A stretch of 64,000 nucleotides of DNA, taken from contig NZ_AP022582.1 of NCBI RefSeq assembly GCF_010731595.1, positions 3,410,001 through 3,474,000 on the forward strand, given 5' to 3'. Positions 35,546-44,288 of the stretch are shown in pieces. The DNA comes from Mycobacterium seoulense (GTDB taxonomy: Bacteria; Actinomycetota; Actinomycetes; Mycobacteriales; Mycobacteriaceae). How positions within the stretch are numbered: the first letter of the stretch is position 1; each line of letters starts with the position of its first letter. Made by a program: the position numbers and the translations under genes. Under the pieces are notes generated by a model. It was not told the DNA's origin and searched no databases. It saw nothing but the letters and a program-made list of their open reading frames with translations.

Positions 35546-36694
35546 CTACGGCACGAGCTCGACGAGGGTGGCATTGGCGGTGCCGCCCCCCTCGCACATG
35601 GTCTGCAGCCCGAATCGAATTCCGTTGTCGCGCATATGGTGCAGCATGCGCGTCATCAGCACCGCCCCCGAACCACCCAGCGGGTGCCCGAGCGCGATGG
35701 CACCGCCGAGCGGGTTGACCCGCTCGGGGTCCGCCCCGGTTTCGGCAAGCCATGCCAGCGGCACCGGCGCGAAGGCCTCGTTCACTTCGAATGCGCCCAC
35801 CTCCGACAGCGGCACACCGGCCTTCCTGAGCACCTTCTCGGTCGCCGGGATGGGACCCGTGAGCATGAGCACCGGGTCGGCCCCGGTCACCGCGCCCGCC
35901 AGGTAGCGCGCCAACGGGGTCAGCCCCAGCTCGACCGCCATCTCCGCCGTCATCACCAGCAGGGCCGCCGCGCCGTCGGAGATCTGCGAGGAGTTGCCGG
36001 CATGGATCACACCGTCCTCGGTGAACGCCGGCTTGAGCCCGCTGAGCTTCTCGACCGTGGTCCCCCGCCGCACGCCCTCGTCGGCGGCGACGACCGATCC
36101 GTCGTCGGTGAACACCGGGACGATCTGGCCGGTGAACGCGCCGGCGTCCTGGGCCGCGGCGGCCCGTTCGTGGGACTGGACGGAGTATTCATCCAGCTGG
36201 GTGCGGGAGAACCCCCACTTCGTGGCGATCATCTCCGCCGACAGCCCCTGGTTGAAGGAGAAGTCGTCATAGCGGGCGAGGACCTTCGGGCCGTACGGCA
36301 TGCCGGTCGCCCTGGCCGAACCGAGCGGAACCCGGCTCATCACCTCGACACCGCCGGCTACCACGACGTCTTGCTGGCCGGACATCACCGCCTGCACGGC
36401 GAAGTCGAGCGCTTGCTGGCTCGACCCGCACGCGCGGTTGACGGTGGTGCCGGGGATGGTCTCGGGCCAGCCGGCGGCCAGGACCGCGTAGCGGCCGATG
36501 TTGCTGGACTGGTCGCCGACCTGCGACACGCATCCCCAGATCACGTCGTCGACGAGCTCCGGGCCCACGCCGGCGCGTTCCAGCAGTTCGTTGAGGACCA
36601 CGGCGGACAGGTCGGCGGCGTGCATCCCGGACAGGCCGCCGTTGCGCTTCCCCACCGCGGTGCGCACGGCTTCGACGATGACTGTTTCCCGCAT
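35546..36694 (-). CDS. Acetyl-CoA acetyltransferase (degradative thiolase)
   Basis: 382-residue thiolase. The acyl-accepting Cys89 is in NRACGSSQQAL; NEAFAPV, GHPLGGSGA and CEGGGTANATL supply the other catalytic motifs. The ATG at 36694 follows GGAGTAGGGAT; a longer frame runs upstream but overlaps the crotonase gene. Last gene of an operon with amidohydrolase, FadE and crotonase, so it would complete one beta-oxidation cycle by releasing acetyl- or propionyl-CoA. Confidence 0.94.
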   Translation of the reverse strand: MRETVIVEAVRTAVGKRNGGLSGMHAADLSAVVLNELLERAGVGPELVDDVIWGCVSQVGDQSSNIGRYAVLAAGWPETIPGTTVNRACGSSQQALDFAVQAVMSGQQDVVVAGGVEVMSRVPLGSARATGMPYGPKVLARYDDFSFNQGLSAEMIATKWGFSRTQLDEYSVQSHERAAAAQDAGAFTGQIVPVFTDDGSVVAADEGVRRGTTVEKLSGLKPAFTEDGVIHAGNSSQISDGAAALLVMTAEMAVELGLTPLARYLAGAVTGADPVLMLTGPIPATEKVLRKAGVPLSEVGAFEVNEAFAPVPLAWLAETGADPERVNPLGGAIALGHPLGGSGAVLMTRMLHHMRDNGIRFGLQTMCEGGGTANATLVELVP

Positions 36695-36698
36695 ATCC

Positions 36699-37508
36699 CT
36701 ACTCCGCTTCCCTGGATCTTGTTGACGCCCACCGGCCAGTAAACGACGGCTCCCGGCGCTCCGCGAAAGCGGCATAGGCAGCGGCGGCGTCGGCCGTTGC
36801 GAAATTACCCACCTGGGCGCGGGCCTCGTTGGCCAGCGCCCCCCGCAGGGTGCTCCCGGCCCCCTCGTTCAGCAGGGCCTTGGTGTGGGCCAGGGCGATC
36901 GGAGGACCGGCCGCCAGCCGGTCGGCGAGATCGTCGACGAAGGCGTCGATCTCCGCGCCGGACACCACCCACGTCACCAGGTTCAGGGCGTACGCCTCCT
37001 CGGCGTCGATCATCTCGGCGAGCAGCGCCAGCCGCTTGGCTTGTTGCAGGCCAACGAGTTTGGGCAGCAGCCAGGAACCGCCGAGGTCGATCGACAGACC
37101 ACGCTTGGAAAAGATCTGACAGAACTTGGATTCCGGTGTGGCGACGACCAAGTCGCATCCCAGCGCGAGGTTCCAGCCCGCCCCGACGGCCACTCCGGTC
37201 ACCTTGGCTATCGTCGGTACCGCCAGCTCGTGCAGCGCCAGCGCGACATCGGTCAGCCGCTGCAGCTTGTGGTTCGGATGAACATCGTCGGGAACCGAGA
37301 TGTCGGCGCCCGAACAGAAGCTGCCGCCGGAGCCGGTGAGCACGAGCGCGCGCACGCTGCGGTCGCGGCCGGCGGCGTGCAGTGCGTCGCGCAACGCGAT
37401 CCACAGTTCGGGGTTGATGGCGTTCTTACGGCGCGGACGGTTGAGGGTCAGCGTGCGCACTCCGTCGCGGTCTTCCGACAGGAGCACCGGACCGTCAGTG
37501 GCCGTCAC
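36699..37508 (-). CDS. Enoyl-CoA hydratase/isomerase family protein (PaaG-like active site)
   Basis: 269-residue crotonase. The oxyanion motif is SFCSGADIS. The two hydratase Glu positions differ: the first is Asn113 (GAGWNLALGCD) and the second is Asp141 (GLSIDLGGSW). One Asp in that place is typical of isomerase-type crotonases such as PaaG, so isomerisation may be favoured over hydration. Start GTG 37508. It lies 4 bp upstream of the thiolase. Confidence 0.92.
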   Translation of the reverse strand: MTATDGPVLLSEDRDGVRTLTLNRPRRKNAINPELWIALRDALHAAGRDRSVRALVLTGSGGSFCSGADISVPDDVHPNHKLQRLTDVALALHELAVPTIAKVTGVAVGAGWNLALGCDLVVATPESKFCQIFSKRGLSIDLGGSWLLPKLVGLQQAKRLALLAEMIDAEEAYALNLVTWVVSGAEIDAFVDDLADRLAAGPPIALAHTKALLNEGAGSTLRGALANEARAQVGNFATADAAAAYAAFAERREPSFTGRWASTRSREAE

Positions 37509-37542
37509 ATCACCAAGCCGCCGCCGAACGGCGTACGGGTCA

Positions 37543-38724
37543 TCAGTAGCTCCTCGGCAATTTCAAGACGTTCGATCCCAGGAAATTCAGGATCATCTCC
37601 TGGCTCACCGGCGCGATCTTCATCAGCCGGGCCTCGCGGAAGTAGCGCGTGATGTGGTACTCCTCCGCGTAGCCCATGCCGCCGTGGGTCTGCAACGCCC
37701 GGTCGGCGGCGGTGAACCCGGCGTCGGCGCACAGGTATTTCGCCGTATTCGCCTCGCGGCCACAGGGTTTGCCGTTGTCGTACAGCCAGGTGGCCTTGCG
37801 CAGCATCAGCTCGGCGGCGTCGAGGCGTGCCAGCGAGTCCGCGAGGGGGAACTGCAGCCCCTGGTTCATTCCGATGGGCCGGCCGAAGACCTCACGCTCG
37901 TTGCCGTACTTCACCGCCCGGTCCAGCGCCACCCGGCCGATGCCGAGCGCCTCGGCGGCGATCAGCATCCGCTCGGGGTTCAGACCGTCCAGGATGTACT
38001 GAAACCCCCTGCCTTCCTCGCCGATCCGGTCCTCGACCGGGACCTCGAGGTTGTCGATGAACAACTCGTTGGAGCTGACGGCGTTGCGGCCCATCTTGCG
38101 GATCGGCCGGACGTCGATGCGGCTGCGGTCCAGATCGGTGATGAACAGGGTCATCCCGTCGGTCTTCTTGGTGACTTCCTCATATGACTGGGTGCGGGTG
38201 AGCAACAGGATCTTGTCGGACTCCATGGCTTTGGAGATCCACACCTTGCGGCCGTTGACGATGTACCGGTCGCCGTCGCGCTTCGCGAACGTGGTGATAC
38301 GCGAGGTGTCCAGTCCCGCACCGGGTTCGGTCACGCCGAAGCAGACGTGCACTTCGCCCGTCGCGACCTTGGGCAGCGTGCGCGCCTTGAGCTCGTCGGA
38401 ACCGTGCACCACCACGGGCTGCATGCCGAAGATGGACAGGTGGATCGAGCTGGCGGCGTTCATGGCGCCGCCGGACTTCGCCACCTCCTCGAGCAGGATG
38501 GTGGCTTCGGTGATGCCGAGGCCGTGCCCGCCGTACTCGGTGGGGATCGTCATGCCCAGCCAGCCGCCGTCGGCGATCGCCTTGTAGAACTCGGTGGGAA
38601 ACTCGTGCGCCTGGTCTTTTTCCATCCAGTACTGGTCGTCGAATTTCCCGGCCAGTTCGGCGACCGACCGGCGGATCAGCTCCTGGTCATCGGTCAGCTC
38701 GAAGTTCATTCCTGCGCCGGGCAC
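37543..38724 (-). CDS. Acyl-CoA dehydrogenase (FadE family)
   Basis: 393-residue FadE. Motifs: FGVTEPGAGLDTSRI, VNGRKVWISKAME, and THGGMGYAEEYHITRYFREARLMKIAPVSQEMI. The usual YEGT catalytic stretch is replaced by APVSQE, so the base may be elsewhere. GTG 38724 is preferred because AAGGAG lies 8 bases upstream; ATG 38709 is possible. It precedes the crotonase by 34 bp. Confidence 0.93.
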   Translation of the reverse strand: MPGAGMNFELTDDQELIRRSVAELAGKFDDQYWMEKDQAHEFPTEFYKAIADGGWLGMTIPTEYGGHGLGITEATILLEEVAKSGGAMNAASSIHLSIFGMQPVVVHGSDELKARTLPKVATGEVHVCFGVTEPGAGLDTSRITTFAKRDGDRYIVNGRKVWISKAMESDKILLLTRTQSYEEVTKKTDGMTLFITDLDRSRIDVRPIRKMGRNAVSSNELFIDNLEVPVEDRIGEEGRGFQYILDGLNPERMLIAAEALGIGRVALDRAVKYGNEREVFGRPIGMNQGLQFPLADSLARLDAAELMLRKATWLYDNGKPCGREANTAKYLCADAGFTAADRALQTHGGMGYAEEYHITRYFREARLMKIAPVSQEMILNFLGSNVLKLPRSY

Positions 38725-38783
38725 AGCTGGATCTCCTTCAATCGGTTACAGGCGCCGGCGCACAAGCTAGTCCGACGATGCGG

Positions 38784-40082
38784 TCAGTCCGTGTTGCCGG
38801 TAAGGGCTTTCGCGTTGGCCGCGAAATCTGCGAAGGACGAGCCGCCTCGGGAGTCCTTTTCGTGGCCCTGCGCCCTGATGGACACGTCGTGCCCCTCGGC
38901 GGCTTTGCGAAGTGCACCGACCGTCGCCTGTTCGCGCGAGATGTGCGTGAACGGGTCGAACGAGTACCAACGCATGGCATTCTCGTACGTCATCTTGTTG
39001 ATTTCGTCGTCGGGAACGTCATTGATGGACAACACGTCCCACAGTTCTTCGGGCGCACCCGGCCACATCGAGTCGCTGTGCGGATAGTCGGCCTCCCAGG
39101 CGATGTTGTCGATGCCGATCATGTTGCGCAGCGCGACGCCCACCTTGTCGCTGATGAAGCACGTCAGGAAGTGCTCGCGGAAGACGTCGCTGGGCAGCTT
39201 GCCGCCGAAGTTCTGGTGGGTCCACGCGGAATGCATTTCGAACGTGCGGTCGGCCCGCTCGAGGAAGTAGGGGATCCACCCGGTCCCGCCCTCGGACAGG
39301 GCGATCTTCAGGTCCGGGTATTCCTTGATGGGCCGCGACCACAGCAGATCGGCGGCGGCCTGCACGATGTTCATCGGCTGCAGCGTGATCATCACGTCCA
39401 TGGGCGCGTCGGGCGCCGTGATAGCGAGCCGGCCCGACGAGCCGATGTGCACGTTCATCACGGTGTCGGTGTCGCACAACGCCTTCCACAGCGGGCTCCA
39501 GTACTCGTCATGGAAGCTGGGGTAGCCCATCGCGGCCGGGTTCTCGGTGAAGGTCAGCGCGTGCACGCCCTTCTTCGACACCCGGCGCACCTCGGCGGCG
39601 CACGCCTCGGCATCCCAGATCACCGGGATGGCCATCGGGATGAACCGCGCGGGGTAGGCCCCGCACCACTCATCGATGTGCCAGTCGTTGTAGGCCTGCA
39701 CCAGCGAGATCGAGAAGTCGTGGTCCTCGGTGGCGAACAGCCGCCCGGCGAAACCGGGGAACGACGGGAAGCAGATCGAGGCCAGGATGCCGCCGGCATT
39801 CATGTCCTTGACCCGCTCGTCCACGTTGTAGCAACCCGGCCGGATCTCGTCGAGCCCGGTCGGTTCGATCCCGTACTCCTCCTTGGGCCGGCCGGCGACC
39901 GCGTTGAGTGCCACGTTCGGGATCACCGTGTCGCGGAACTTCCACATGTCGGAGCCGTCGGGGTTGTGCACCAACCGGGGCGCGTCGTCGATGTACTTCT
40001 TCGCCAGGTGGTTCTTGAACATGTCGGGCGGCTCGACGGTGTGGTCGTCGACGCTGATCAGGATCATCTCTTCTTTGTTCAT
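38784..40082 (-). CDS. Amidohydrolase-2 family metal-dependent hydrolase
   Basis: 432-residue COG2159-type protein, first gene of the operon with FadE, crotonase and thiolase. Motifs: SVDDHTVEPPDMF, VMNVHIGSSGRL and WEADYPHSDSMWPG with the metal Asp. The C-terminus is extended by about 50 mostly charged residues after TYENAMRWYSFDP. The ATG at 40082 has GGAAGGG upstream; a longer frame begins at 40232 but has no support. Confidence 0.92.
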   Translation of the reverse strand: MNKEEMILISVDDHTVEPPDMFKNHLAKKYIDDAPRLVHNPDGSDMWKFRDTVIPNVALNAVAGRPKEEYGIEPTGLDEIRPGCYNVDERVKDMNAGGILASICFPSFPGFAGRLFATEDHDFSISLVQAYNDWHIDEWCGAYPARFIPMAIPVIWDAEACAAEVRRVSKKGVHALTFTENPAAMGYPSFHDEYWSPLWKALCDTDTVMNVHIGSSGRLAITAPDAPMDVMITLQPMNIVQAAADLLWSRPIKEYPDLKIALSEGGTGWIPYFLERADRTFEMHSAWTHQNFGGKLPSDVFREHFLTCFISDKVGVALRNMIGIDNIAWEADYPHSDSMWPGAPEELWDVLSINDVPDDEINKMTYENAMRWYSFDPFTHISREQATVGALRKAAEGHDVSIRAQGHEKDSRGGSSFADFAANAKALTGNTD

Positions 40083-40171
40083 GGCCGTTGCCCTTCCGTC
40101 GGGTCCGTCTATTCGATTCCGCTCCCACGCAGCCTCGGCGAATCGCTGTCCCGCGCCAAGATCACTAAAAT

Positions 40172-40186
40172 GAAAACTATCTTCTC
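40172..40186. promoter_or_regulatory. Weak GAGAATNNNATTCTC-like site (9 of 12)
   Basis: GAAAACTATCTTCTC, 90-104 bp upstream of the amidohydrolase start at 40082. An overlapping repeat TTCTCG-N5-CGAGAA (40182-40198) brings the half-sites together in reverse orientation. Confidence 0.35.
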
Positions 40187-40446
40187 GCCAAGCGAGAATC
40201 AACATCCAGCGGGTGCCGCGGCCGGCGTTCACCGGCCGACCAGGGGCGGAATGGATCGGTGAATCGCCCGCCCGTGGGCGGCGGTGCGCGACGGTGAACG
40301 GCCGCGTCGACCGGCGGAGCGGCGCGGTCGCCGACGTTCTCGCAGGACGGCGGGCATATCGGCTCCCCGGGGCGGGCGACGGGCTCTGGTCGGGCCCGCC
40401 GCCATTGACCGGCCGCCCGATTCATGCAACTCTATTAGTTGGAAAT

Positions 40447-40461
40447 GAGAATCTGATTCTC
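40447..40461. promoter_or_regulatory. Perfect GAGAATNNNATTCTC operator
   Basis: GAGAATCTGATTCTC, 45-59 bp upstream of the CMD-like gene at 40506, which heads an eight-gene plus-strand cluster. Confidence 0.75.
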
Positions 40462-40505
40462 CTTCACCGAGAGGTGGCTGGGGGGATAGCGAGAGGAGTG
40501 CGCGG

Positions 40506-41042
40506 ATGCGGTTGGCGCCGCTGCCCGCTGACCAGTGGGACGACACTGCCCGCAAGGCGCTCTCGGCGATGCGTGACGCGGACACCAACCACGCGCTCAG
40601 CACCCTCGCCCACCACCCGGCGCTGGCCAAGGCGTTTCTCCGCTTCAACATCCACCTGTTGACCTCGTCCACGCTGCCGCCGCGCATCCGTGAGCTCGCC
40701 ATCCTGCGGGTCGCGCACCGCCGCAACTGCGCCTACGAGTGGTCCCATCACGTCTCGATGGCCAAGGCCGAAGGGATCACCGAGGACGAGATCGCCGCGG
40801 TGCGGAGTTTTGCCGGCGAGGACGCCGGCGGCTTGGACGAGTTTGACCGCGCGGTGATCGCCGGCGTCGACGAGCTCGAGGAGAATTCCCAGCTGTCCGA
40901 CGAGACCTGGGCCGCGCTCGGCGAGCGCCTCAACGACCAGCAGCGCATGGATTTCGTCTTCACGGTCGGCTGTTACGCCCTACTGGCCATGGCCTTCAAC
41001 ACTTTTGGCGTACAGCTCGAGAACGCCGATCAGGAACACTAA
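40506..41042 (+). CDS. Carboxymuconolactone decarboxylase/AhpD-fold protein
   Basis: 178-residue helical CMD-fold protein. The motif NCAYEWSHHVSMA carries one Cys and a His pair, unlike the CxxC of AhpD, so it is probably not a classical alkylhydroperoxidase. ATG 40506, first gene after a perfect operator. It precedes a Rieske oxygenase by 13 bp. Function unknown; a role on ring-cleavage intermediates is possible. Confidence 0.9.
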   Translation: MRLAPLPADQWDDTARKALSAMRDADTNHALSTLAHHPALAKAFLRFNIHLLTSSTLPPRIRELAILRVAHRRNCAYEWSHHVSMAKAEGITEDEIAAVRSFAGEDAGGLDEFDRAVIAGVDELEENSQLSDETWAALGERLNDQQRMDFVFTVGCYALLAMAFNTFGVQLENADQEH

Positions 41043-41055
41043 GAGAGGTAGAAAG

Positions 41056-42342
41056 GTGCCCCACTTCCCCAAGCCGGCCGCCGGTAGCTGGACAGAGAAC
41101 TATCCCGAACTCGGCACGGCACCGGTCGACTACACCGACTCGATCGATCCCGCATTCTTCGAGGCCGAGCGGGAGGCGGTCTTCAGGCGCACGTGGCTCA
41201 ACGTCGGCCGCGTCGACCGTCTCCCCCGCGCGGGCAGCTACTTCACCAGGGAGCTGCCATCGGCGGGCAAGGGCACGTCGGTGATCATCGTCAAGACGAA
41301 GGACGGATCGGTCAAGGCGTATCACAATGTCTGCCGCCACCGGGGAAACAAGTTGGTGTGGAACGACTTCCCCAACGAGGAGACCTCCGGCACCTGCCGG
41401 CAGTTCACCTGCAAGTACCACGCCTGGCGCTACAGCCTCGACGGTGACCTGACCTTCGTTCAACAGGAAGAGGAGTTCTTCAATCTCGACAAGGGCAACT
41501 TCGGCCTGGCGCCCATCCGGTGCGAGGTGTGGGAAGGCTTCATCTTCATCAACTTCGACCAGAACGCGGCGCCGCTCGTCGATTACCTCGGGCCACTGGC
41601 CAAGAGCATCGAAGGCTACCCCTTCGGCGAGATGACCGAGACCTATTCCTATCGCGCCGAGGTCGGCAGTAACTGGAAGCTGTTCATCGACGCGTTCGTC
41701 GAGTTCTACCACGCGCCGATCCTGCACCAGGGGCAGTACACCAAGGAAGAAGCCGCCAAGATCCAAAAGTACGGCTACGAGGCGCTGCACTACGAGGTGG
41801 CCGGGCCGCACAGCCTGCAGTCGACGTGGGGTGGTCAGGCCCCGCCCCCGGACATGTCCATGGTCAAGCCGATGGACCAGGTGTTGCGCAGCGGTTTGTT
41901 CGGCCCGTGGGACAAGCCGGAGCTCATCGAGAAGCTGGAGCTGCCACCGGGTGTCAACGTGAAGAGGGTGCCGCAGTGGGGCATCGACTCGTGGCTCTTC
42001 TACCCGAACTTCATGCTGTTGATCTGGGAGCCGGGTTGGTACCTGACCTACCACTACTGGCCGACGGCCGTGGACAAGCACCTCTTCGAATGCACGCTGT
42101 ATTTCGTCCCGCCGCGCAATGCGCGGGAACGCCTTGCCCAGGAGTTGGCCGCCGTGACCTTCAAGGAGTACGCGCTGCAGGACGCCAACACGCTGGAAGC
42201 GACCCAGACCATGATCGGCACCCGGGCCGTCACGGAGTTCCTGCTGTGCGACCAGGAAGTCTTGATCCGTCACCTGCACAAGACGACCGGTGACTACGTG
42301 AAGGAGTACCAGAACAATGGCCACGTCGCTGCTGCCCGCTGA
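41056..42342 (+). CDS. Rieske non-heme iron oxygenase, alpha subunit
   Basis: 428-residue ring-hydroxylating type oxygenase. Rieske ligands: C93, H95 (CRHRGNK) and C119, H122 (CKYHAWRYS). The catalytic iron site is NWKLFIDAFVEFYHAPILH with H219 and H224; the bridging Asp three residues before the first His is Glu216, a conservative change. GTG 41056 was chosen for the upstream GAGAGG. A 110-residue partner gene overlaps its end. Such enzymes hydroxylate aromatic or alicyclic rings or demethylate. Confidence 0.93.
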   Translation: MPHFPKPAAGSWTENYPELGTAPVDYTDSIDPAFFEAEREAVFRRTWLNVGRVDRLPRAGSYFTRELPSAGKGTSVIIVKTKDGSVKAYHNVCRHRGNKLVWNDFPNEETSGTCRQFTCKYHAWRYSLDGDLTFVQQEEEFFNLDKGNFGLAPIRCEVWEGFIFINFDQNAAPLVDYLGPLAKSIEGYPFGEMTETYSYRAEVGSNWKLFIDAFVEFYHAPILHQGQYTKEEAAKIQKYGYEALHYEVAGPHSLQSTWGGQAPPPDMSMVKPMDQVLRSGLFGPWDKPELIEKLELPPGVNVKRVPQWGIDSWLFYPNFMLLIWEPGWYLTYHYWPTAVDKHLFECTLYFVPPRNARERLAQELAAVTFKEYALQDANTLEATQTMIGTRAVTEFLLCDQEVLIRHLHKTTGDYVKEYQNNGHVAAAR

Positions 42343-42649
42343 ATTCGCCGATCTCGAGCCCTTTTTGGACTGGGACCTGGCCACCGAACCCGAGCGCTAC
42401 GCCAAGCGGCTGTCTTCGACGATGGCCGAGATGCAGGCGTTCTACGACGTGGCTTTCCCCCGGCTCAACGACGTGATCGCCTACTGTGACAAATACCCGC
42501 TCGACGATCTCCCCGAGGACGCAAAGGCTCTCATGCACATGATGCAGTCGCTCGTCATGGTGTCGTTTCCGATCGAGGCGTGGAAACAGCCGAGGGTGCC
42601 GGACAGCGGCGCGGCCTGGGTGGAGTGCATTCGGGAGCCGGTGATCTAA
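42317..42649 (+). CDS. Small protein overlapping the Rieske oxygenase gene
   Basis: 110-residue acidic helical protein beginning MATSLLPAEFADLEPFLDWD. Its ATG lies 26 bp inside the oxygenase gene, in another frame, and it ends 3 bp before the next gene, so it is translated in the operon. The size suggests an accessory or chaperone subunit, but no family is recognised and it does not resemble a ring-hydroxylase beta subunit. Confidence 0.75.
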   Translation: MATSLLPAEFADLEPFLDWDLATEPERYAKRLSSTMAEMQAFYDVAFPRLNDVIAYCDKYPLDDLPEDAKALMHMMQSLVMVSFPIEAWKQPRVPDSGAAWVECIREPVI

Positions 42650-42652
42650 CCG

Positions 42653-43885
42653 GTGTTGACGCTCAAGGCCGCCGGGCTGCTCGATGTCGACGCCGGCGAG
42701 ATCGTCTCCCCCGGTGTGCTGCAGATCGAGGGCGACCGGATCGTGAGGGTCGGCGGCGAGCCGGAGGGCGAGCTCATCGACCTCGGTGACCAGATCCTGT
42801 TGCCGGGGTTGATGGACATGGAGGTCAACCTGTTGATGGGCGGCCGCGGCGAAAAGCCCGGGCTGTCCCAGGTTCAGGACGACCCGCCGACGCGGGTGCT
42901 GCGCGCGGTCGGGAACGCGCGGCGCACGCTGCGCGCCGGATTCACCACCGTGCGCAACCTCGGCCTGTTCGTCAAGACCGGCGGCTACCTGTTGGACGTC
43001 GCGCTGGGCAAGGCCATCGACGCGGGTTGGATCGACGGGCCGCGCGTGGTGCCGGCCGGGCATGCCATCACGCCCACCGGCGGGCACCTGGACCCGACGA
43101 TGTTTGCGGCGTTCGCGCCCCACGCGCTGGAGCTGACCGTCGAGGAGGGCATCGCCAACGGCGTCGACGAGATCCGCAAGGCGGTGCGCTACCAGATCAA
43201 ACACGGCGCCGAGCTGATCAAGGTCTGCTGCTCGGGCGGGGTGATGTCGCTGACAGGTCCGCCCGGCGCGCAACACTATTCGGATGAGGAGCTGCGGGCG
43301 ATCGTCGACGAGGCGCATCGGCGAGGGCTGCGTGTCGCCGCGCACACGCATGGCGCCGAGGCGGTCATGCATGCCGTCGACGCCGGCATCGACTGCATCG
43401 AGCATGGCTTCTTGATCGACGACGAAGCGATCGCTTCGATGGTCGAGCACGGCACCTTCCTGGTGAGCACGCGGCGGTTGGCCGACGGTAACGCGATGGA
43501 CGTCTCGCACGCTCCGCCGGAGTTGCAGGCCAAGGCGGCCGAGATGTTCCCGAAGGCGAGGACCTCCATATTGGCCGCCCACGAGGCCGGGGTGAAGATC
43601 GCGGTCGGCACCGACGCGCCGGCGATACCGCACGGGCGCAACGCCGACGAGTTGGTCACCCTGGTGAATTGGGGGCTGCCGCCGTTGGCCGTGTTGCGGG
43701 CGGCGACGGTGACCGCGGCCGAGCTGATCAACTCGACCGACCGTGGCCGGCTCGCGGCGGGCCAGCTCGCCGACATCATCGCGGTGCCGGGAAACCCCTT
43801 GGAAGACATCACCGTTACCCAGAACGTGAGCTTTGTCATGAAAGGCGGCAAGGTCTATGTCGACAAGACAGCCAACGCGAACTGA
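42653..43885 (+). CDS. Imidazolonepropionase/prolidase-like amidohydrolase with altered first metal motif
   Basis: 410-residue amidohydrolase superfamily protein (COG1228 type). The usual HxH after LPGLMDM is replaced by Glu57-x-Asn59 (MEVNLLMGG), checked in the codons. Other motifs remain: a candidate carbamylated Lys (ELIKVCCSGG), HTHGAEA, CIEHGF and GTDAPAIPHG. It may use one metal or an altered site. GTG 42653; TTG 42656 is a possible alternative. It ends inside the SnoaL gene start. Confidence 0.9.
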   Translation: MLTLKAAGLLDVDAGEIVSPGVLQIEGDRIVRVGGEPEGELIDLGDQILLPGLMDMEVNLLMGGRGEKPGLSQVQDDPPTRVLRAVGNARRTLRAGFTTVRNLGLFVKTGGYLLDVALGKAIDAGWIDGPRVVPAGHAITPTGGHLDPTMFAAFAPHALELTVEEGIANGVDEIRKAVRYQIKHGAELIKVCCSGGVMSLTGPPGAQHYSDEELRAIVDEAHRRGLRVAAHTHGAEAVMHAVDAGIDCIEHGFLIDDEAIASMVEHGTFLVSTRRLADGNAMDVSHAPPELQAKAAEMFPKARTSILAAHEAGVKIAVGTDAPAIPHGRNADELVTLVNWGLPPLAVLRAATVTAAELINSTDRGRLAAGQLADIIAVPGNPLEDITVTQNVSFVMKGGKVYVDKTANAN

Positions 43886-44288
43886 CGACCTGGTCGAGAT
43901 CCAGCAGCTGCTCGCCCGCTACGCGGTCACCATCACCCAGGAAGACATCGACGGGCTCATCGGCGTCTTCACGCCGGACGGGACCTACAGCGCCTTCGGC
44001 GACACCTACCGCTTGGACAGATTCCCCGAGTTGGTGGCGGCAGCCCCAAAGGGCTTGTTCCTCACCGGAACAGCGCTCGTCGACATCGACGGTGATTCCG
44101 CCAGCGGCACCCAGCCGCTGTGCTTCATCGACCACGCCACCCATGACATGCGGATCGGCTACTACCGCGACACCTATGCCCGCACCCCCGACGGATGGCG
44201 GCTGAAAACCCGTGCCATGACGTTCATCCGCCGCAGCGGCGTGCACGACTCCGGGCGCCCGCACGCCGTCGGCCGCCCCACGCCGTGA
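43857..44288 (+). CDS. SnoaL-like (NTF2-fold) protein
   Basis: 143-residue NTF2-fold protein: N-terminal EIQQLLARYAVTITQEDIDGLIGVFTPDGTYSAFG and terminal RIGYYRDTYARTPDGWRLKTRAMTF are typical of SnoaL_4-type enzymes. Such proteins act as hydratases, isomerases or cyclases, or only bind ligands. ATG 43857 overlaps the preceding gene by 29 bp; its stop overlaps the next FadE start. Confidence 0.88.
   Translation: MSTRQPTRTDDLVEIQQLLARYAVTITQEDIDGLIGVFTPDGTYSAFGDTYRLDRFPELVAAAPKGLFLTGTALVDIDGDSASGTQPLCFIDHATHDMRIGYYRDTYARTPDGWRLKTRAMTFIRRSGVHDSGRPHAVGRPTP

Larger units (their letters stand above)
40083..40505. promoter_or_regulatory. 423-bp divergent promoter region
   Basis: Gap between the divergent amidohydrolase (40082, minus) and CMD-like gene (40506, plus). 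It contains a perfect operator (40447-40461), a weaker one (40172-40186) and an adjacent reversed-arm repeat TTCTCG-N5-CGAGAA near 40182-40198. The middle is very GC-rich with no convincing gene. Confidence 0.6.
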
